NCBI RefSeq assembly: GCF_900128945.1
Contig: NZ_FQUD01000001.1
Location: 682,001 to 746,000 of the forward strand
Source: Chryseobacterium sp. OV279
GTDB taxonomy: Bacteria; Bacteroidota; Bacteroidia; Flavobacteriales; Weeksellaceae
DNA length: 64,000 nucleotides
Direction: 5' to 3'
The translations under genes were made by a program, and so were the position numbers. This document shows, one piece after another, positions 16,370-25,069 of the stretch (position 1 is the first letter of the stretch; every line of letters starts with the position of its first letter). The notes under the pieces are model-generated. The model had not been told where the DNA came from and did not search any database. It was given only the letters and a program-made list of their open reading frames with translations.

Positions 16370-16795
16370 TTAATTTTTCGCCTCAAATCCGTCGCGTATA
16401 GCCGCTTCCAGTATATCAATATCAATATCTTTCAGCTTTTTGAATTTAATACAATATCCTGTAACGCTTGCTTTACCTATTTTTTCTCCATACGTTTCAG
16501 ATAGGTAAGCCTTATCTTTAATGGTCAGGATATAGACTGAGATTCCGGTCGTGTTTGCACTGATGCCAATCTGATAAAATTCTCTGGTTTTCCCGCCAGC
16601 ATATTCCATCGTTTGAAATCCATAGCCGATATTGGGATTGGAGACCGTTTTATTGTCATCGTTTTTGCCGTCCAGAAACCATAATCTACATCCAGGTGAT
16701 ATGTCCTGAATCATAAGGTGAAGCTCCTGCATGTCGCTACGTTTGGATTCAGGCTGGCTGTTGATATATTCTTTGATTTGTTCCTGTATGTTCAT
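16370..16795 (-). CDS. DUF1801 domain-containing protein
   Basis: A 141-aa cytosolic protein. Its order fits the DUF1801/YdhG family: an N-terminal helix (EQIKEYINSQPESKRSDMQELH), then strands around PGCRLWFLDGKNDDNKTV, an IGYGFQTMEYAGG core and the late VTGYCIKFKKLKDIDIDIL. The biochemical function is not established. It is next to a lipoprotein gene downstream (14 bp). Confidence 0.65.
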   Translation of the reverse strand: MNIQEQIKEYINSQPESKRSDMQELHLMIQDISPGCRLWFLDGKNDDNKTVSNPNIGYGFQTMEYAGGKTREFYQIGISANTTGISVYILTIKDKAYLSETYGEKIGKASVTGYCIKFKKLKDIDIDILEAAIRDGFEAKN

Positions 16796-16835
16796 GAGAT
16801 TATGGGGTGCTTTTTACGGATGAAAATCTACTTTT

Positions 16836-17375
16836 CTAAGATCTGCGCTTACTTAAAATAATAGCCCTTGCTATTCTAGGCCGGTTATACCGCTGAAGAA
16901 AAATAGGGTAGATATTAAGGAGAATATTCAAGATCAACAACCATAAAGATTGGAAAATGCCAAACTTGTAGGCTACAAAAACAGTAAATCCCAGAACAAT
17001 CAGCATAATCATCAGATGGCCCAGTTCATCTTGTTTTGTACGGTAATACAGATTCGTCAAAGCCTCTGTATTTTTTTCTACCGGTTTGCTTTTTTTGTTC
17101 AGTTTTTCCCATCCTGTTTTCACCAATAGTGTTCTGTACATATTAATGCCGAGAGATTCATATATTTTCCCTTTCTTTTCCCACGATTTTTCACTGAAAT
17201 AAGAAGAATTCAACGGGCTTTTCAGGGTTTCGGTAAAGGTTAGTGCGCAGGCCATCAGCATAAAATTCAGAGCGAATGCGAAAGAAAAACCATCCATTTT
17301 GATGTAATGGGTCAGCGCATAGAGCAACCCAATAGTAACGATGACAATACAGGCCAGAATAAAGATTTTTTTCAT
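16836..17375 (-). CDS. Membrane protein with CrtO-like acyltransferase C-terminal motif
   Basis: A 179-aa protein with four hydrophobic segments (ILACIVIVTIGLLYALTHYI, FSFAFALNFMLMACALTF, LMIMLIVLGFTVFVAY, SLWLLILNILLNIY). The C-terminal NIYPIFLQRYNRPRI resembles the conserved end of glycosyl-4,4'-diaponeurosporenoate acyltransferase (CrtO) proteins, which acylate glycosylated carotenoids in staphylococci. The similarity is by eye and short. No carotenoid genes are nearby, so the substrate is open. Confidence 0.55.
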   Translation of the reverse strand: MKKIFILACIVIVTIGLLYALTHYIKMDGFSFAFALNFMLMACALTFTETLKSPLNSSYFSEKSWEKKGKIYESLGINMYRTLLVKTGWEKLNKKSKPVEKNTEALTNLYYRTKQDELGHLMIMLIVLGFTVFVAYKFGIFQSLWLLILNILLNIYPIFLQRYNRPRIARAIILSKRRS

Positions 17376-17580
17376 GGAGTTTTTTAGTTTGGATTCTATG
17401 TTATCAATAGCCTGGGGTTTAATTCTGTCGGTGCATTACATCATAAAAGCTGATTCCAAATTTAATAGAAAACCACCAATAATCTCTCGTAATACGATAT
17501 GTTTTTGTAAATTTTTTCTATCTGGTATCAAAGACATAATCTGTATAGCAATTTGGCTCTTAAAACTTGGATAAAATAAA

Positions 17581-17605
17581 AAAGAACAGCCATTGACTGT
17601 TCTTT
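17581..17605 (-). terminator. Rho-independent terminator of the M3 peptidase
   Basis: AAAGAACAG (17581-17589) and CTGTTCTTT (17597-17605) form a 9-bp stem with a 7-nt loop, followed on the minus strand by a T-rich run (TTTTATTTTATCC). Confidence 0.8.
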
Positions 17606-17628
17606 CTATATGTAATAATCATTGGTGA

Positions 17629-19665
17629 TTATCCGAATGCTCTTTTTAATAAACTTTCCACCTTCGGTTCACTTCCTCTGAAGCTTTTATACAGTTCCAT
17701 CGGATCTTTGGTTCCACCTGAGGAGAGAAGAACTTTGTATTTTGCGGCCGTTTCAGGATTGAAAATACCGGTTTCCTTAAAATACTGGAACGCATCTGCA
17801 TCCAGAACTTCCGCCCATTTATAAGAATAATATCCCGCAGAATATCCTCCCTGGAAAATATGGGAAAAGCTTGGACTCATCGCCGTTTCAGGATTGATCG
17901 GGTAAAGAGTGGTTGCTTTTGTATATTTATCTTCAAACGCTTTCACGCTTTCACCTTTTAACTCTTCAACTTTCGTATGATAATTCATATCCAGAAGTCC
18001 AAAACCAAGCTGTCTCATGGTTTGGTAACCTTCCATAAAGCTTTTAGATTGTTCGATTTTTTCAATCTTTTCATCCGGAAGTACTTCACCGGTTTTATAA
18101 TGTTTTGCGAATGTTTTTAAGAACTCAGGCTCGTAGCAGAAATTTTCTAGAAACTGAGAAGGAAGTTCTACAAAATCCCACTTTACAGAAGTTCCGGAAA
18201 GGCTTGGATATTGGGTTTCAGCCAGCATTCCGTGAAGCGCATGTCCGAATTCGTGGAACAGAGTGGTCACTTCCTGGAAAGTTAATAAGCTTGGAGTATC
18301 TTTAGTTGGCTTGCTGAAATTGCATACAATAGAAATATGAGGACGTGAATTTTCACCGTCTTTTTTAAACTGATTTTTATAGCTGGTCATCCATGCACCT
18401 GCTCTTTTGCCTTTTCTAGGGAAATAATCTACATACAGTAAAGCTTTGAAATGTTCTTCTGCTGAATCTTTTCCTGCCTCAAAAACTTCATACACCTTCA
18501 CATCCTCGTGGTATTTTGGGATATCATTTCTTTCCTCAAAACGAAGTCCGAAAAGTTTCCCAGCCAATCCGAAAACAGCATCCTGCACCTGATCAAGCGG
18601 GAAATAAGGCTTCAGTTCTTCATCATTAAAGTCATATTTCTGCTTACGGAGTTTTTCAGCATAGAAAGCATGGTCGTAGCCCTGCAAGTCTTCAATTCCG
18701 TCAGCTTTTGCCAAGGATCTTAATTCTTCAATTTCCTTGTCTGCATAAGGTTTTGCTTTCGTTAAAAGTTCATTTAAAAAATCAATCACTTTCACCGGAG
18801 ATTTGGCCATTCTTTCTTCCAGAACATAGTCTGCATAGTTTTGATAACCTAATAATTCAGCTTTTTGCTGTTTTAATTGCAGAAGCTCCTTAATCAGTTC
18901 CTGGTTGTCAAATTCTCCACCGTCAAAAGATTTTTTTCCGCTCGCCAAAGCGATTTCCTTTCTCAATTCACGGTTTTCCGCGTACGTCATGAATGGAATA
19001 TAACTTGGATACTGAAGGGTAACCACCCAGCCTTCCAGCTCTCTTTCCTTAGCGTCTTCAGCATATTGATCAAGAATAGCTTCCGGGATTCCTGCCAGAT
19101 CTTCTTTACGGGTGATATGTTTAAAATAAGCATTGGTAGAAGCCAATACATTTTGTCCGAACTGCAGGGATTTTAGGGAAAGATCCATATTGATCTTCTG
19201 CAGTTTTTCCTTGTCTTCTTCATTCAGCAGGGCGCCGCTTCTTACAAAACCTTTATAGGTCTCGTTCAACAGCATTTCCTGTTCTTCATTCAGATTATAT
19301 TTTTCCTTTTCGTCGTATACTTTTTTGATCTTGTTGAATAAAGCTTCGTTTTGAGAGATCTTTGATGAATGTTCAGTTAATAGAGGGGAAACTTCCTGAG
19401 CGATCTTTTGAATTTCATCACTGGTTTCCGCAGAATTTAAATTGAAGAAAATACTTGAAGCCACATCCAGCTGATCTCCTGAATAAGCCAGTGCTTCAAT
19501 CACATTTTCAAAAGTCGGGGCTTCTGAATTACTGACAATAGTATTGATTTCATCCTCAGACTGTTTGATCAGTTCTTTGAAGGCCGGAAGGAAATCTTCA
19601 TTTTTAATTTCGCTGAAAGGCGCTGCATGATATGGTGTGGTAAATTTCTCTGTTAAAATATTCAT
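17629..19665 (-). CDS. M3 family zinc metallopeptidase (oligopeptidase A / Dcp type)
   Basis: A 678-aa cytosolic protein. The zinc-binding HEFGH (residues 471-475) lies in TTLFHEFGHALHGML and the third ligand is Glu500 in the WDFVELPSQ segment. The downstream GGYSAGYYSYKWAEVLDAD is the substrate-binding tyrosine loop of M3A peptidases. Length is as expected. It digests short peptides released by larger proteases, or signal peptides. No signal peptide is present, which favours oligopeptidase A over a secreted form. Single gene with its own terminator. Confidence 0.93.
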   Translation of the reverse strand: MNILTEKFTTPYHAAPFSEIKNEDFLPAFKELIKQSEDEINTIVSNSEAPTFENVIEALAYSGDQLDVASSIFFNLNSAETSDEIQKIAQEVSPLLTEHSSKISQNEALFNKIKKVYDEKEKYNLNEEQEMLLNETYKGFVRSGALLNEEDKEKLQKINMDLSLKSLQFGQNVLASTNAYFKHITRKEDLAGIPEAILDQYAEDAKERELEGWVVTLQYPSYIPFMTYAENRELRKEIALASGKKSFDGGEFDNQELIKELLQLKQQKAELLGYQNYADYVLEERMAKSPVKVIDFLNELLTKAKPYADKEIEELRSLAKADGIEDLQGYDHAFYAEKLRKQKYDFNDEELKPYFPLDQVQDAVFGLAGKLFGLRFEERNDIPKYHEDVKVYEVFEAGKDSAEEHFKALLYVDYFPRKGKRAGAWMTSYKNQFKKDGENSRPHISIVCNFSKPTKDTPSLLTFQEVTTLFHEFGHALHGMLAETQYPSLSGTSVKWDFVELPSQFLENFCYEPEFLKTFAKHYKTGEVLPDEKIEKIEQSKSFMEGYQTMRQLGFGLLDMNYHTKVEELKGESVKAFEDKYTKATTLYPINPETAMSPSFSHIFQGGYSAGYYSYKWAEVLDADAFQYFKETGIFNPETAAKYKVLLSSGGTKDPMELYKSFRGSEPKVESLLKRAFG

Positions 19666-19920
19666 TTTTCGATTTTTAGGTAAGGTAAATTTAATGATTC
19701 ATTGGGAATCACACGTGAAAAGCGCAAAAATAATGCCCGGATATCCGGATGTGACAAAAATGCTTTATCTTTAATAATCTTGTCATATGAAAAGAGGCGG
19801 CGAGGGTGGAATGACTAATTTTGAAAACAGAAAACCACGAAATATTGAGTATGGACATTGATCTGTCTCTCAAAATTTTAAGGTTAAAGAATAAAACAAA
19901 TAACTCAAAATATCAAAACT

Positions 19921-20451
19921 ATGAAAACACTCTTAAAAATTCTTGGCTTCATCATCCTTTTGGCCGTAATCTATGCAATTGTAGCGATACTGGCTTTCGA
20001 TAAAAACCATCATCTTGAAAGATCTGTGGTGATCAACGCTCCAAAAGAGAAAGTATGGCAGCATGTAGGCTCATTAAAAGAATACAATGTCTGGGATCCA
20101 TTTTCAAAAGCAGATAAGGATATTGTAATCACCTATTCCGGAGCCGGTGACAAAGTAGGAGATTCTTACCACTGGAAAGGCAACAGCAAAGTAGGAGAGG
20201 GAGAGCAGTCGGTGACAGAAACGGTAGCGAATGATAAATTCGTAACCAAACTTCATTTTATCGAACCTTTTGAAGGTGACGCCGTTGCAAAATTTGTCTT
20301 AACTCCCGAAGGAAACGGAACAAAAGTCACATGGACAATAGACAATGAACTGAATGCCATGATGAAGATTATGAAACCTATGATGGATATGAATATGACA
20401 GGGATACTGGATCAGGGACTGGGAGACCTTAAAAAGATTTCCGAAAAATAA
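19921..20451 (+). CDS. SRPBCC (polyketide cyclase/START-like) protein with N-terminal membrane anchor
   Basis: A 176-aa protein with one N-terminal transmembrane helix (ILGFIILLAVIYAIVAILAF). It is followed by an SRPBCC/polyketide-cyclase-2 domain: ERSVVINAPKEKVWQHVGSL, YNVWDPFSK, and late GNGTKVTWTID. The helix-grip fold binds hydrophobic ligands; nothing shows which. Plus-strand single gene ending in a clear terminator. The 255 bp upstream to the M3 start show no gene. Confidence 0.82.
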   Translation: MKTLLKILGFIILLAVIYAIVAILAFDKNHHLERSVVINAPKEKVWQHVGSLKEYNVWDPFSKADKDIVITYSGAGDKVGDSYHWKGNSKVGEGEQSVTETVANDKFVTKLHFIEPFEGDAVAKFVLTPEGNGTKVTWTIDNELNAMMKIMKPMMDMNMTGILDQGLGDLKKISEK

Positions 20452-20459
20452 ACAACATA

Positions 20460-20488
20460 AGCCTTGTAGAAATACAGGGCTTTTTTTA
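20460..20488 (+). terminator. Rho-independent terminator of the SRPBCC gene
   Basis: AGCCTTGT (20460-20467) pairs with ACAGGGCT (20474-20481), one G-U pair, followed by a T tract. Confidence 0.8.
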
Positions 20489-20556
20489 TGATGTTTCTCG
20501 AATTCAGGGTAATGAGTATTTTAAAAAATTATTATCTTTATGTAAAGATTAGATTT

Positions 20557-21006
20557 ATGGAGAAGATCGTATTTGTGAAAAGTGATATAAGACATTATGT
20601 CAAAACAGTTATCTCTGAGAAAATAGAAAAGCTTAAAAATTTTATAGAGTTTACCCTGGAAGCAAGTCGTGATATAAAAAAGACCCCGAAGTATGACAGT
20701 ATGAGAGAGGAAATGCAGGAGGAGATCTACCAGATGCAGCGGCAGCTCGGAGCTTTGAATGATCTTAAAAGAAATATGTCAAAAGTTCTGAATACACCCA
20801 CAGAAAAAATTCAGCTGGGTTCTCTGGTGATCACCAACAAGGCCCGTTTCTATATTTCGGTTTCATTGGGAGAATTCTTTTTTGAAGGCGACAGGTTCTA
20901 CGCTATTTCCCCCGAAAGTCCCATGGCTAAAAAAATGATGGGAATGAAGTCGGGAGATGCGTTTACACTGAATAATATTCATCAGGAGATTGTGGAGGTG
21001 ATTTGA
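20557..21006 (+). CDS. GreA/GreB-type transcript cleavage factor-like protein
   Basis: A 149-aa protein from the ATG at 20557. A frame opening at 20488 overlaps the terminator and was rejected. An N-terminal helical part is followed by a C-terminal FKBP-like domain of the GreA/GreB family (IQLGSLVITNKARFYISVSLGE, AISPESPMAKKMMGMKSGDAF). The SPxSPxAKxxxGxKxGD pattern is the family signature. The N-terminal coiled coil that inserts into RNA polymerase is present but atypical, so it may be a Rnk/Gre-like variant and not a housekeeping GreA. TATCTTTA at about 20533 is a near-consensus -7 box. Confidence 0.75.
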   Translation: MEKIVFVKSDIRHYVKTVISEKIEKLKNFIEFTLEASRDIKKTPKYDSMREEMQEEIYQMQRQLGALNDLKRNMSKVLNTPTEKIQLGSLVITNKARFYISVSLGEFFFEGDRFYAISPESPMAKKMMGMKSGDAFTLNNIHQEIVEVI

Positions 21007-21009
21007 GAT

Positions 21010-21400
21010 GGGAGAAGATTCAAGAGCCAAGAATCAAGACACTAGATGTCAGATTTCAGACACGAGATTTCAGACTTAAGGTTAAGGCCTTTTGTATTTC
21101 TATATTTTTATAAATATATTAAAAACAACAAGAGTTGAGTATTCCAATATATGAAGAAATGACAATACTCAATCTATCACATTCAATAGGAACGGGCTTT
21201 AGCCCGTTTAACAAATCATCACCATTCACCCGGCTTTAGCCAAAACCTAGATTCAAGCACGAAAATATTTGCTATTTAATATGAAAAATTTGGGTTTTGA
21301 TCTAAGAAACAAGGTTTCAGATGTTAGACATGAGACGTTTTTACCGCAAATTTTGTAAACTATATAACCAGCAACCAGCAACTAGCAACCATCAACAAAA
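21010..21400. repeat. Cluster of two dispersed intergenic repeat families
   Basis: The 463 bp between 21006 and 21470 hold no gene. At 21010-21080 and 21298-21400 are GATGTCAGATTTCAGACA-like and CCAGCAACCAGCAACT-like tracts as at 1283-1725. Between them, at 21181-21248, is a copy of the hairpin repeat ATTCAATAGGAACGGGCTTT with core GGGCTTTAGCCC and the trailing GGCTTTAGCCAAAACCT. Confidence 0.75.
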
Positions 21401-21469
21401 CTCAGCTACTCTCAAACCCTCACACTCTCCAACCCAAAAACTCTCCAACCCTCCAACTCAAAACACGCC

Positions 21470-22108
21470 ATGACATTTGAAAAACTAAGAACCAACACAC
21501 GGAATCAGTGGATCATTATTCACCTAAGGTATTTGGTGGGATTTGCATTTTTCCCCTCAGGCCTGACGAAATTATTGGGAAACAGATTTACCGTTCTTTC
21601 CATAGATACCCCGATAGGTTATTTCTTTGAAGCCATGTATCAGACAGGATTTTACTGGAATTTTTTAGGACTTTCCCAGATTGTGGCCGGCATTTTACTG
21701 ATGACCCAGCGGTTCGCGCTTTTGGGAGCTCTTCTATTTTTAGCAATATTAACGAACATCTGGATCATTACCATCAGTCTTTCTTTCACCGGAACATGGG
21801 TGATCACTTCTCTGATGATGATGGCGGTGATTGTATTGCTGATCTGGGATCATCATAAGTTGATGCCTCTTCTTAGCTATAATCAACCAATGACTGTAAA
21901 AAGCTACCCGGATCCGGGACGAATCTGGATCAACGCAGGTATTATTTATACCGTTTGTCTTCTTGGATTATCATGGCCGGGACCTGTAGATGAAGGCTTG
22001 GAACGGTGGACCGTGAGAGGACTGGCTGTCATAGTATTACTTACATTCATATTAACTCAGTATAAAACCTATAAAAGCCGCCGGTTATTGTTGAAAAATC
22101 AAAGTTAA
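21470..22108 (+). CDS. DoxX-like integral membrane protein
   Basis: A 212-aa protein with about six hydrophobic segments. It starts LRYLVGFAFFPSGLTKLLG, the DoxX-type first helix, and contains FLGLSQIVAGILLMTQRFALLGALL, the typical second pair. The function of most DoxX-like proteins is unknown; some associate with redox enzymes. It starts 50 bp before the nitroreductase gene on the same strand, but the latter has its own promoter box. Confidence 0.7.
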   Translation: MTFEKLRTNTRNQWIIIHLRYLVGFAFFPSGLTKLLGNRFTVLSIDTPIGYFFEAMYQTGFYWNFLGLSQIVAGILLMTQRFALLGALLFLAILTNIWIITISLSFTGTWVITSLMMMAVIVLLIWDHHKLMPLLSYNQPMTVKSYPDPGRIWINAGIIYTVCLLGLSWPGPVDEGLERWTVRGLAVIVLLTFILTQYKTYKSRRLLLKNQS

Positions 22109-22145
22109 ATCATTGTAATGCTGTAATGCATTCAATTTCATATTG

Positions 22146-22153
22146 TAAATTTG
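22146..22153 (+). promoter_or_regulatory. TAnnTTTG box 4 bp before the nitroreductase start
   Basis: TAAATTTG matches the consensus and is followed by CAGC then ATG at 22158. Transcription from it would give a leaderless or nearly leaderless mRNA. Confidence 0.5.
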
Positions 22154-22157
22154 CAGC

Positions 22158-22670
22158 ATGAATAATGCAGAAATTTTAAAAGAAATTATAGAACAGAGAA
22201 GAAGCATCTTTCCAAAAGATTATGCTGAGACCGAAATCGCTCAGGAAGTCATAGATGAAATCTTACACTCAGCGACATTAGCCCCGAATCATAAGCGTAC
22301 AAAACCTTGGCGTTTTAAGGTTTTCAGAGGGGAAGAAAAAGCAAAACTGGCTTTGGAAATGCAGTCTATCTACAAAGCGAGTCAATCTGAACAGACTTTT
22401 TTAGAGAAGAAATATCAGGATATCGGTTTTAAAATCAATAAATCGGATGCGGTAGTTTCCATTGTGGTTAATTTCAGTGGAATGGTCCCGGAATGGGAAG
22501 AGATCGCTGCCGTTTCTATGGCGGTTCAGAATATGTACCTTACCTGTACAGCTCATCAGGTAGGCTGCTACTGGAGTTCTCCTGCCATTGTCAATCATCT
22601 TAAGGAATCTTTAACCATAGAAGAAAACCAGAAATGTCTGGGATTATTTTATCTGGGAAACATCAGCTAA
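22158..22670 (+). CDS. Nitroreductase family protein
   Basis: A 170-aa flavoprotein-type enzyme. The N-terminal RRSIFPKDY and APNHKRTKPWRF are the FMN-phosphate-binding segments of small nitroreductases (APN/S-H-x-x-x-PW). The C-terminal LGLFYLGNI is the usual last strand, but the protein stops soon after it, so the tail is short compared with ~180-220-aa relatives. It would reduce nitro- or quinone-like compounds with NAD(P)H, probably as a dimer. No frameshift is evident at the end. Confidence 0.88.
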   Translation: MNNAEILKEIIEQRRSIFPKDYAETEIAQEVIDEILHSATLAPNHKRTKPWRFKVFRGEEKAKLALEMQSIYKASQSEQTFLEKKYQDIGFKINKSDAVVSIVVNFSGMVPEWEEIAAVSMAVQNMYLTCTAHQVGCYWSSPAIVNHLKESLTIEENQKCLGLFYLGNIS

Positions 22671-22683
22671 AAAAGTGTAATTA

Positions 22684-22738
22684 AAAAAAGTTTCAAAAAA
22701 AAATATTCGAACTATAGTATTGATTTTGAAACTTTTTT
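22684..22738. terminator. Long-armed inverted repeat after the nitroreductase
   Basis: AAAAAAGTTTCAAAA and TTTTGAAACTTTTTT form about 15-bp arms with a ~25-nt loop, ending in a T tract on the plus strand. It starts 14 bp after the stop. Confidence 0.5.
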
Positions 22739-22887
22739 AATCAAAATTTTCCTATACTTTTAAATTTTATAAAAATTGATCTAATTTACTGTAAATTAGT
22801 TATTTGTAATGCCTATGTAGGGGTTGGTTTTTTTGTTTTTATACCGGGAAGTATTTATCTTGGCTCCGAATTTAAAAACCAAATGTT

Positions 22888-23742
22888 ATGAAAAAACAAT
22901 TCAATTTTTTTAAAATTGCACTTATAGGTGCGGTTGGTATCAGTAGTTTTAATCTTCAGGCACAGTGTGCTGCAACTTCGAATATTTATAAGTTTAGTGC
23001 TAACGGTAAAAAGTACGAATTGGTAAAAGAAGCAAAGTCAGAGCCTGACGCACGAGCATGTGCCACACAAAGAGGTGGATATTTGGCGGAAATTAACAGT
23101 GCTGTGGAGCAAGCTGCAGTTCTTACAGCACTTCAGAGTACATCGGCGGGAATCAACTTAGCCAATACTACAGCTTCGGATGGCGGAGGTGCGTCATATG
23201 TTTGGCTGGGTGCATTCAATTCAAGTTCTGATCTTTGGCAGTGGAGCAATTCTTACGAATCATTTTGGCAAGGGACAACTCCTGCCAATGGAGGGCATTC
23301 AGTTGATGGAGCATATACTCATTGGGGGGCAGCTGAACCAGATAACTTCAATGATAGTCAAGATTATTTAGCACTGGCTTTAAGTGCTTGGCCTGGAGGA
23401 GTTACCGGAGAATGGAATGACTTACGCTGGTCAAATCAGTTATACTATATCATTGAGTATAATGGCACACTGGCTACCAACGAGAGCCAGTCGATTCCCA
23501 AACCTGCTGAGTTGTATCCAAGTATCGTTACCGATTTCTTATTTATTAAGAAAACCCAGAAAATTATTACCGAGATCAATATTACCAACGCAGCAGGAAA
23601 TAAGGTGAAATCCATTTCAGGGATTTGTAGAATTTCAGACAGAATAGACTGTCTGGGCTTTCCGAACGGTGTTTATTTTGTGGAATTAAAGTATACGGAT
23701 ACCACTACTTCCAATCATAAGTTTATAAAGACCGGCAGATAG
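22888..23742 (+). CDS. Secreted C-type lectin-domain protein with type IX secretion signal
   Basis: A 284-aa protein. After the signal peptide (GAVGISSFNLQAQ), residues about 30-195 are a C-type lectin-like domain with ACATQRGGYLAEINS, VWLGAFN, the AEPDNF loop and EWNDLRW, a WND-type calcium/sugar site. The last ~75 residues are a Por/type IX sorting domain (ELYPSIVTDFLFIK..., FPNGVYFVELKY, HKFIKTGR). It should be exported to the cell surface and may bind carbohydrate; the ligand is unknown. Single gene between two hairpins. Confidence 0.88.
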   Translation: MKKQFNFFKIALIGAVGISSFNLQAQCAATSNIYKFSANGKKYELVKEAKSEPDARACATQRGGYLAEINSAVEQAAVLTALQSTSAGINLANTTASDGGGASYVWLGAFNSSSDLWQWSNSYESFWQGTTPANGGHSVDGAYTHWGAAEPDNFNDSQDYLALALSAWPGGVTGEWNDLRWSNQLYYIIEYNGTLATNESQSIPKPAELYPSIVTDFLFIKKTQKIITEINITNAAGNKVKSISGICRISDRIDCLGFPNGVYFVELKYTDTTTSNHKFIKTGR

Positions 23743-23758
23743 AACTGCGGTTCATAAA

Positions 23759-23790
23759 AAACAAGTTGCTCCTCTCGAAACGGCTTGTTT
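23759..23790 (+). terminator. Rho-independent terminator of the lectin gene
   Basis: AAACAAGTTG (23759-23768) pairs with CGGCTTGTTT (23781-23790), two G-U pairs, with a 12-nt loop. Confidence 0.65.
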
Positions 23791-23886
23791 CATTTAAAAT
23801 GGATTGAATCAGTAATGATGATGAAGAACACCGCAGAAAATTAAATAAATTATCACTTCGGTATTTCAATATATCAGAAAAAGTAT

Positions 23887-23894
23887 TACCTTTG
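23887..23894 (+). promoter_or_regulatory. TAnnTTTG -7 promoter box of rpsP-rimM
   Basis: TACCTTTG at 50 bp before the rpsP ATG. In the leader, TGGGA (23913-23917) and TCCCG (23923-23927) can form a small 5-bp hairpin; whether it regulates S16 is unknown. Confidence 0.6.
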
Positions 23895-23943
23895 CACTCT
23901 TAAATATTTAACTGGGACGAGTTCCCGTAAAATTCACAACATT

Positions 23944-24510
23944 ATGTCAGTAAAAATCAGATTACAAAGACACGGTAAAAAAGGTAAGCCTTTCTTCCAC
24001 ATCGTGGTTGCAGATTCTAGAGCTAGAAGAGATGGTAGATTCATCGAGAAACTAGGAACTTACAACCCAATTACTAACCCTGCTACTATCGATTTGAACG
24101 TTGATTCTGCTGTAAAGTGGTTAAACAACGGTGCTCAGCCAACTGATACTGCAAGAGCTATCCTTTCTTATAAAGGTGCCCTTTACAAAAAACACTTACA
24201 AGGTGGAGTTGCTAAAGGAGCTTTTGACGAAGCTGAAGCTGAAAAGAGATTCAATGCTTGGGTAGAATCTAAAGATCAAAAAGTACAAGGTAAAGTAGAA
24301 GGTTTAACTAAAGCTCAGGCTGACGCTAAGAAAGCTGCTTTAGAAGCTGAAGTTAAAGTAAACGAAGCTAGAGTTGCTGCTGCTGCACAAGTAGAAGCTG
24401 ATGCTAAAGCTGCTGAAGAAGCTGCTAACGCACCTGCTGAAGAAGTTGTTGCTGAAGCTACAGAAGGAGAAGCTCCTGCTGCTGAAACTGAAGAAAACAC
24501 TGAAGCTTAA
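23944..24510 (+). CDS. rpsP: 30S ribosomal protein S16
   Basis: A 188-aa protein. Residues 1-85 are canonical S16 (VKIRLQRHGKKGKPFFHIVVADSRARRDGRFIEKLGTYNP in pieces), a small-subunit assembly protein. Beyond it is a ~95-residue low-complexity tail of Ala, Glu, Lys and Val ending EEVVAEATEGEAPAAETEEN. Bacterial S16 is usually 80-110 aa, and extended forms are a known feature of Flavobacteriia. Codon use is strongly biased to highly expressed codons (GCT Ala, GAA Glu), unlike neighbours. It is followed 12 bp later by rimM, the conserved rpsP-rimM pair. Confidence 0.97.
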   Translation: MSVKIRLQRHGKKGKPFFHIVVADSRARRDGRFIEKLGTYNPITNPATIDLNVDSAVKWLNNGAQPTDTARAILSYKGALYKKHLQGGVAKGAFDEAEAEKRFNAWVESKDQKVQGKVEGLTKAQADAKKAALEAEVKVNEARVAAAAQVEADAKAAEEAANAPAEEVVAEATEGEAPAAETEENTEA

Positions 24511-24522
24511 AAATAAACCTGT

Positions 24523-25065
24523 ATGCGTAAAGAAGATTGCTATTTACTAGGAAAAATCACACGCAGACATGGCCTTGCGGGAAATGTTATCCTTAAATTG
24601 GATACCGATCAACCCGAGCTTTACAATAAATTGGAATCAATATTCGTTGAAATCAACGGATTATTGGTTCCATTTTTTATTGATAGAACATCATGGAGCA
24701 AAAACGATGCTCTGAACATTGCATTTAAAAATTCTTCCGAAACACTGGTAGACCAATCTTTAGGGAAAAGTGTTTACCTACCGCTTGCTACACTTCCGAA
24801 ACTTTCCGGAAAGCAGTTTTATTATCACGAGATCATAGGTTTCGATATTCTTGATGAAAATGATAAAGAATGCGGGGTGATAAGATCTGTAAACGATCAG
24901 ACTGCCCAGAACTATTTCGTGACCAACCTGGACGGAAAAGAAGTAGTGATTCCTATCATCAAAGACTGGATCCTGGAGGTGAACAGAGAAGAAAGATTCA
25001 TCAAAATGCAGCTTCCGGAAGGACTTATCGACGTTTTTTTAGTGTCCTCTAAAAAAGACGAATAG
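24523..25065 (+). CDS. rimM: Ribosome maturation factor RimM
   Basis: A 180-aa protein. The N-terminal RimM domain has GKITRRHGLAGNVILKLDTDQP, with the usual G-K-x-x-x-x-H-G-L-x-G start; the C-terminal PRC-barrel includes LDGKEVVIPIIKDWILEVNRE. It assists 16S processing and assembly of the 30S head together with S16, whose gene is 12 bp upstream. Length is normal. A convergent lipoprotein gene ends 4 bp after its stop, leaving no room for a separate terminator. Confidence 0.96.
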   Translation: MRKEDCYLLGKITRRHGLAGNVILKLDTDQPELYNKLESIFVEINGLLVPFFIDRTSWSKNDALNIAFKNSSETLVDQSLGKSVYLPLATLPKLSGKQFYYHEIIGFDILDENDKECGVIRSVNDQTAQNYFVTNLDGKEVVIPIIKDWILEVNREERFIKMQLPEGLIDVFLVSSKKDE

Positions 25066-25069
25066 TCAA

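Noticed and set aside
23913..23927. S16 leader riboregulator
   Set aside because: Only a 5-bp stem is visible; too little to call a regulatory RNA.
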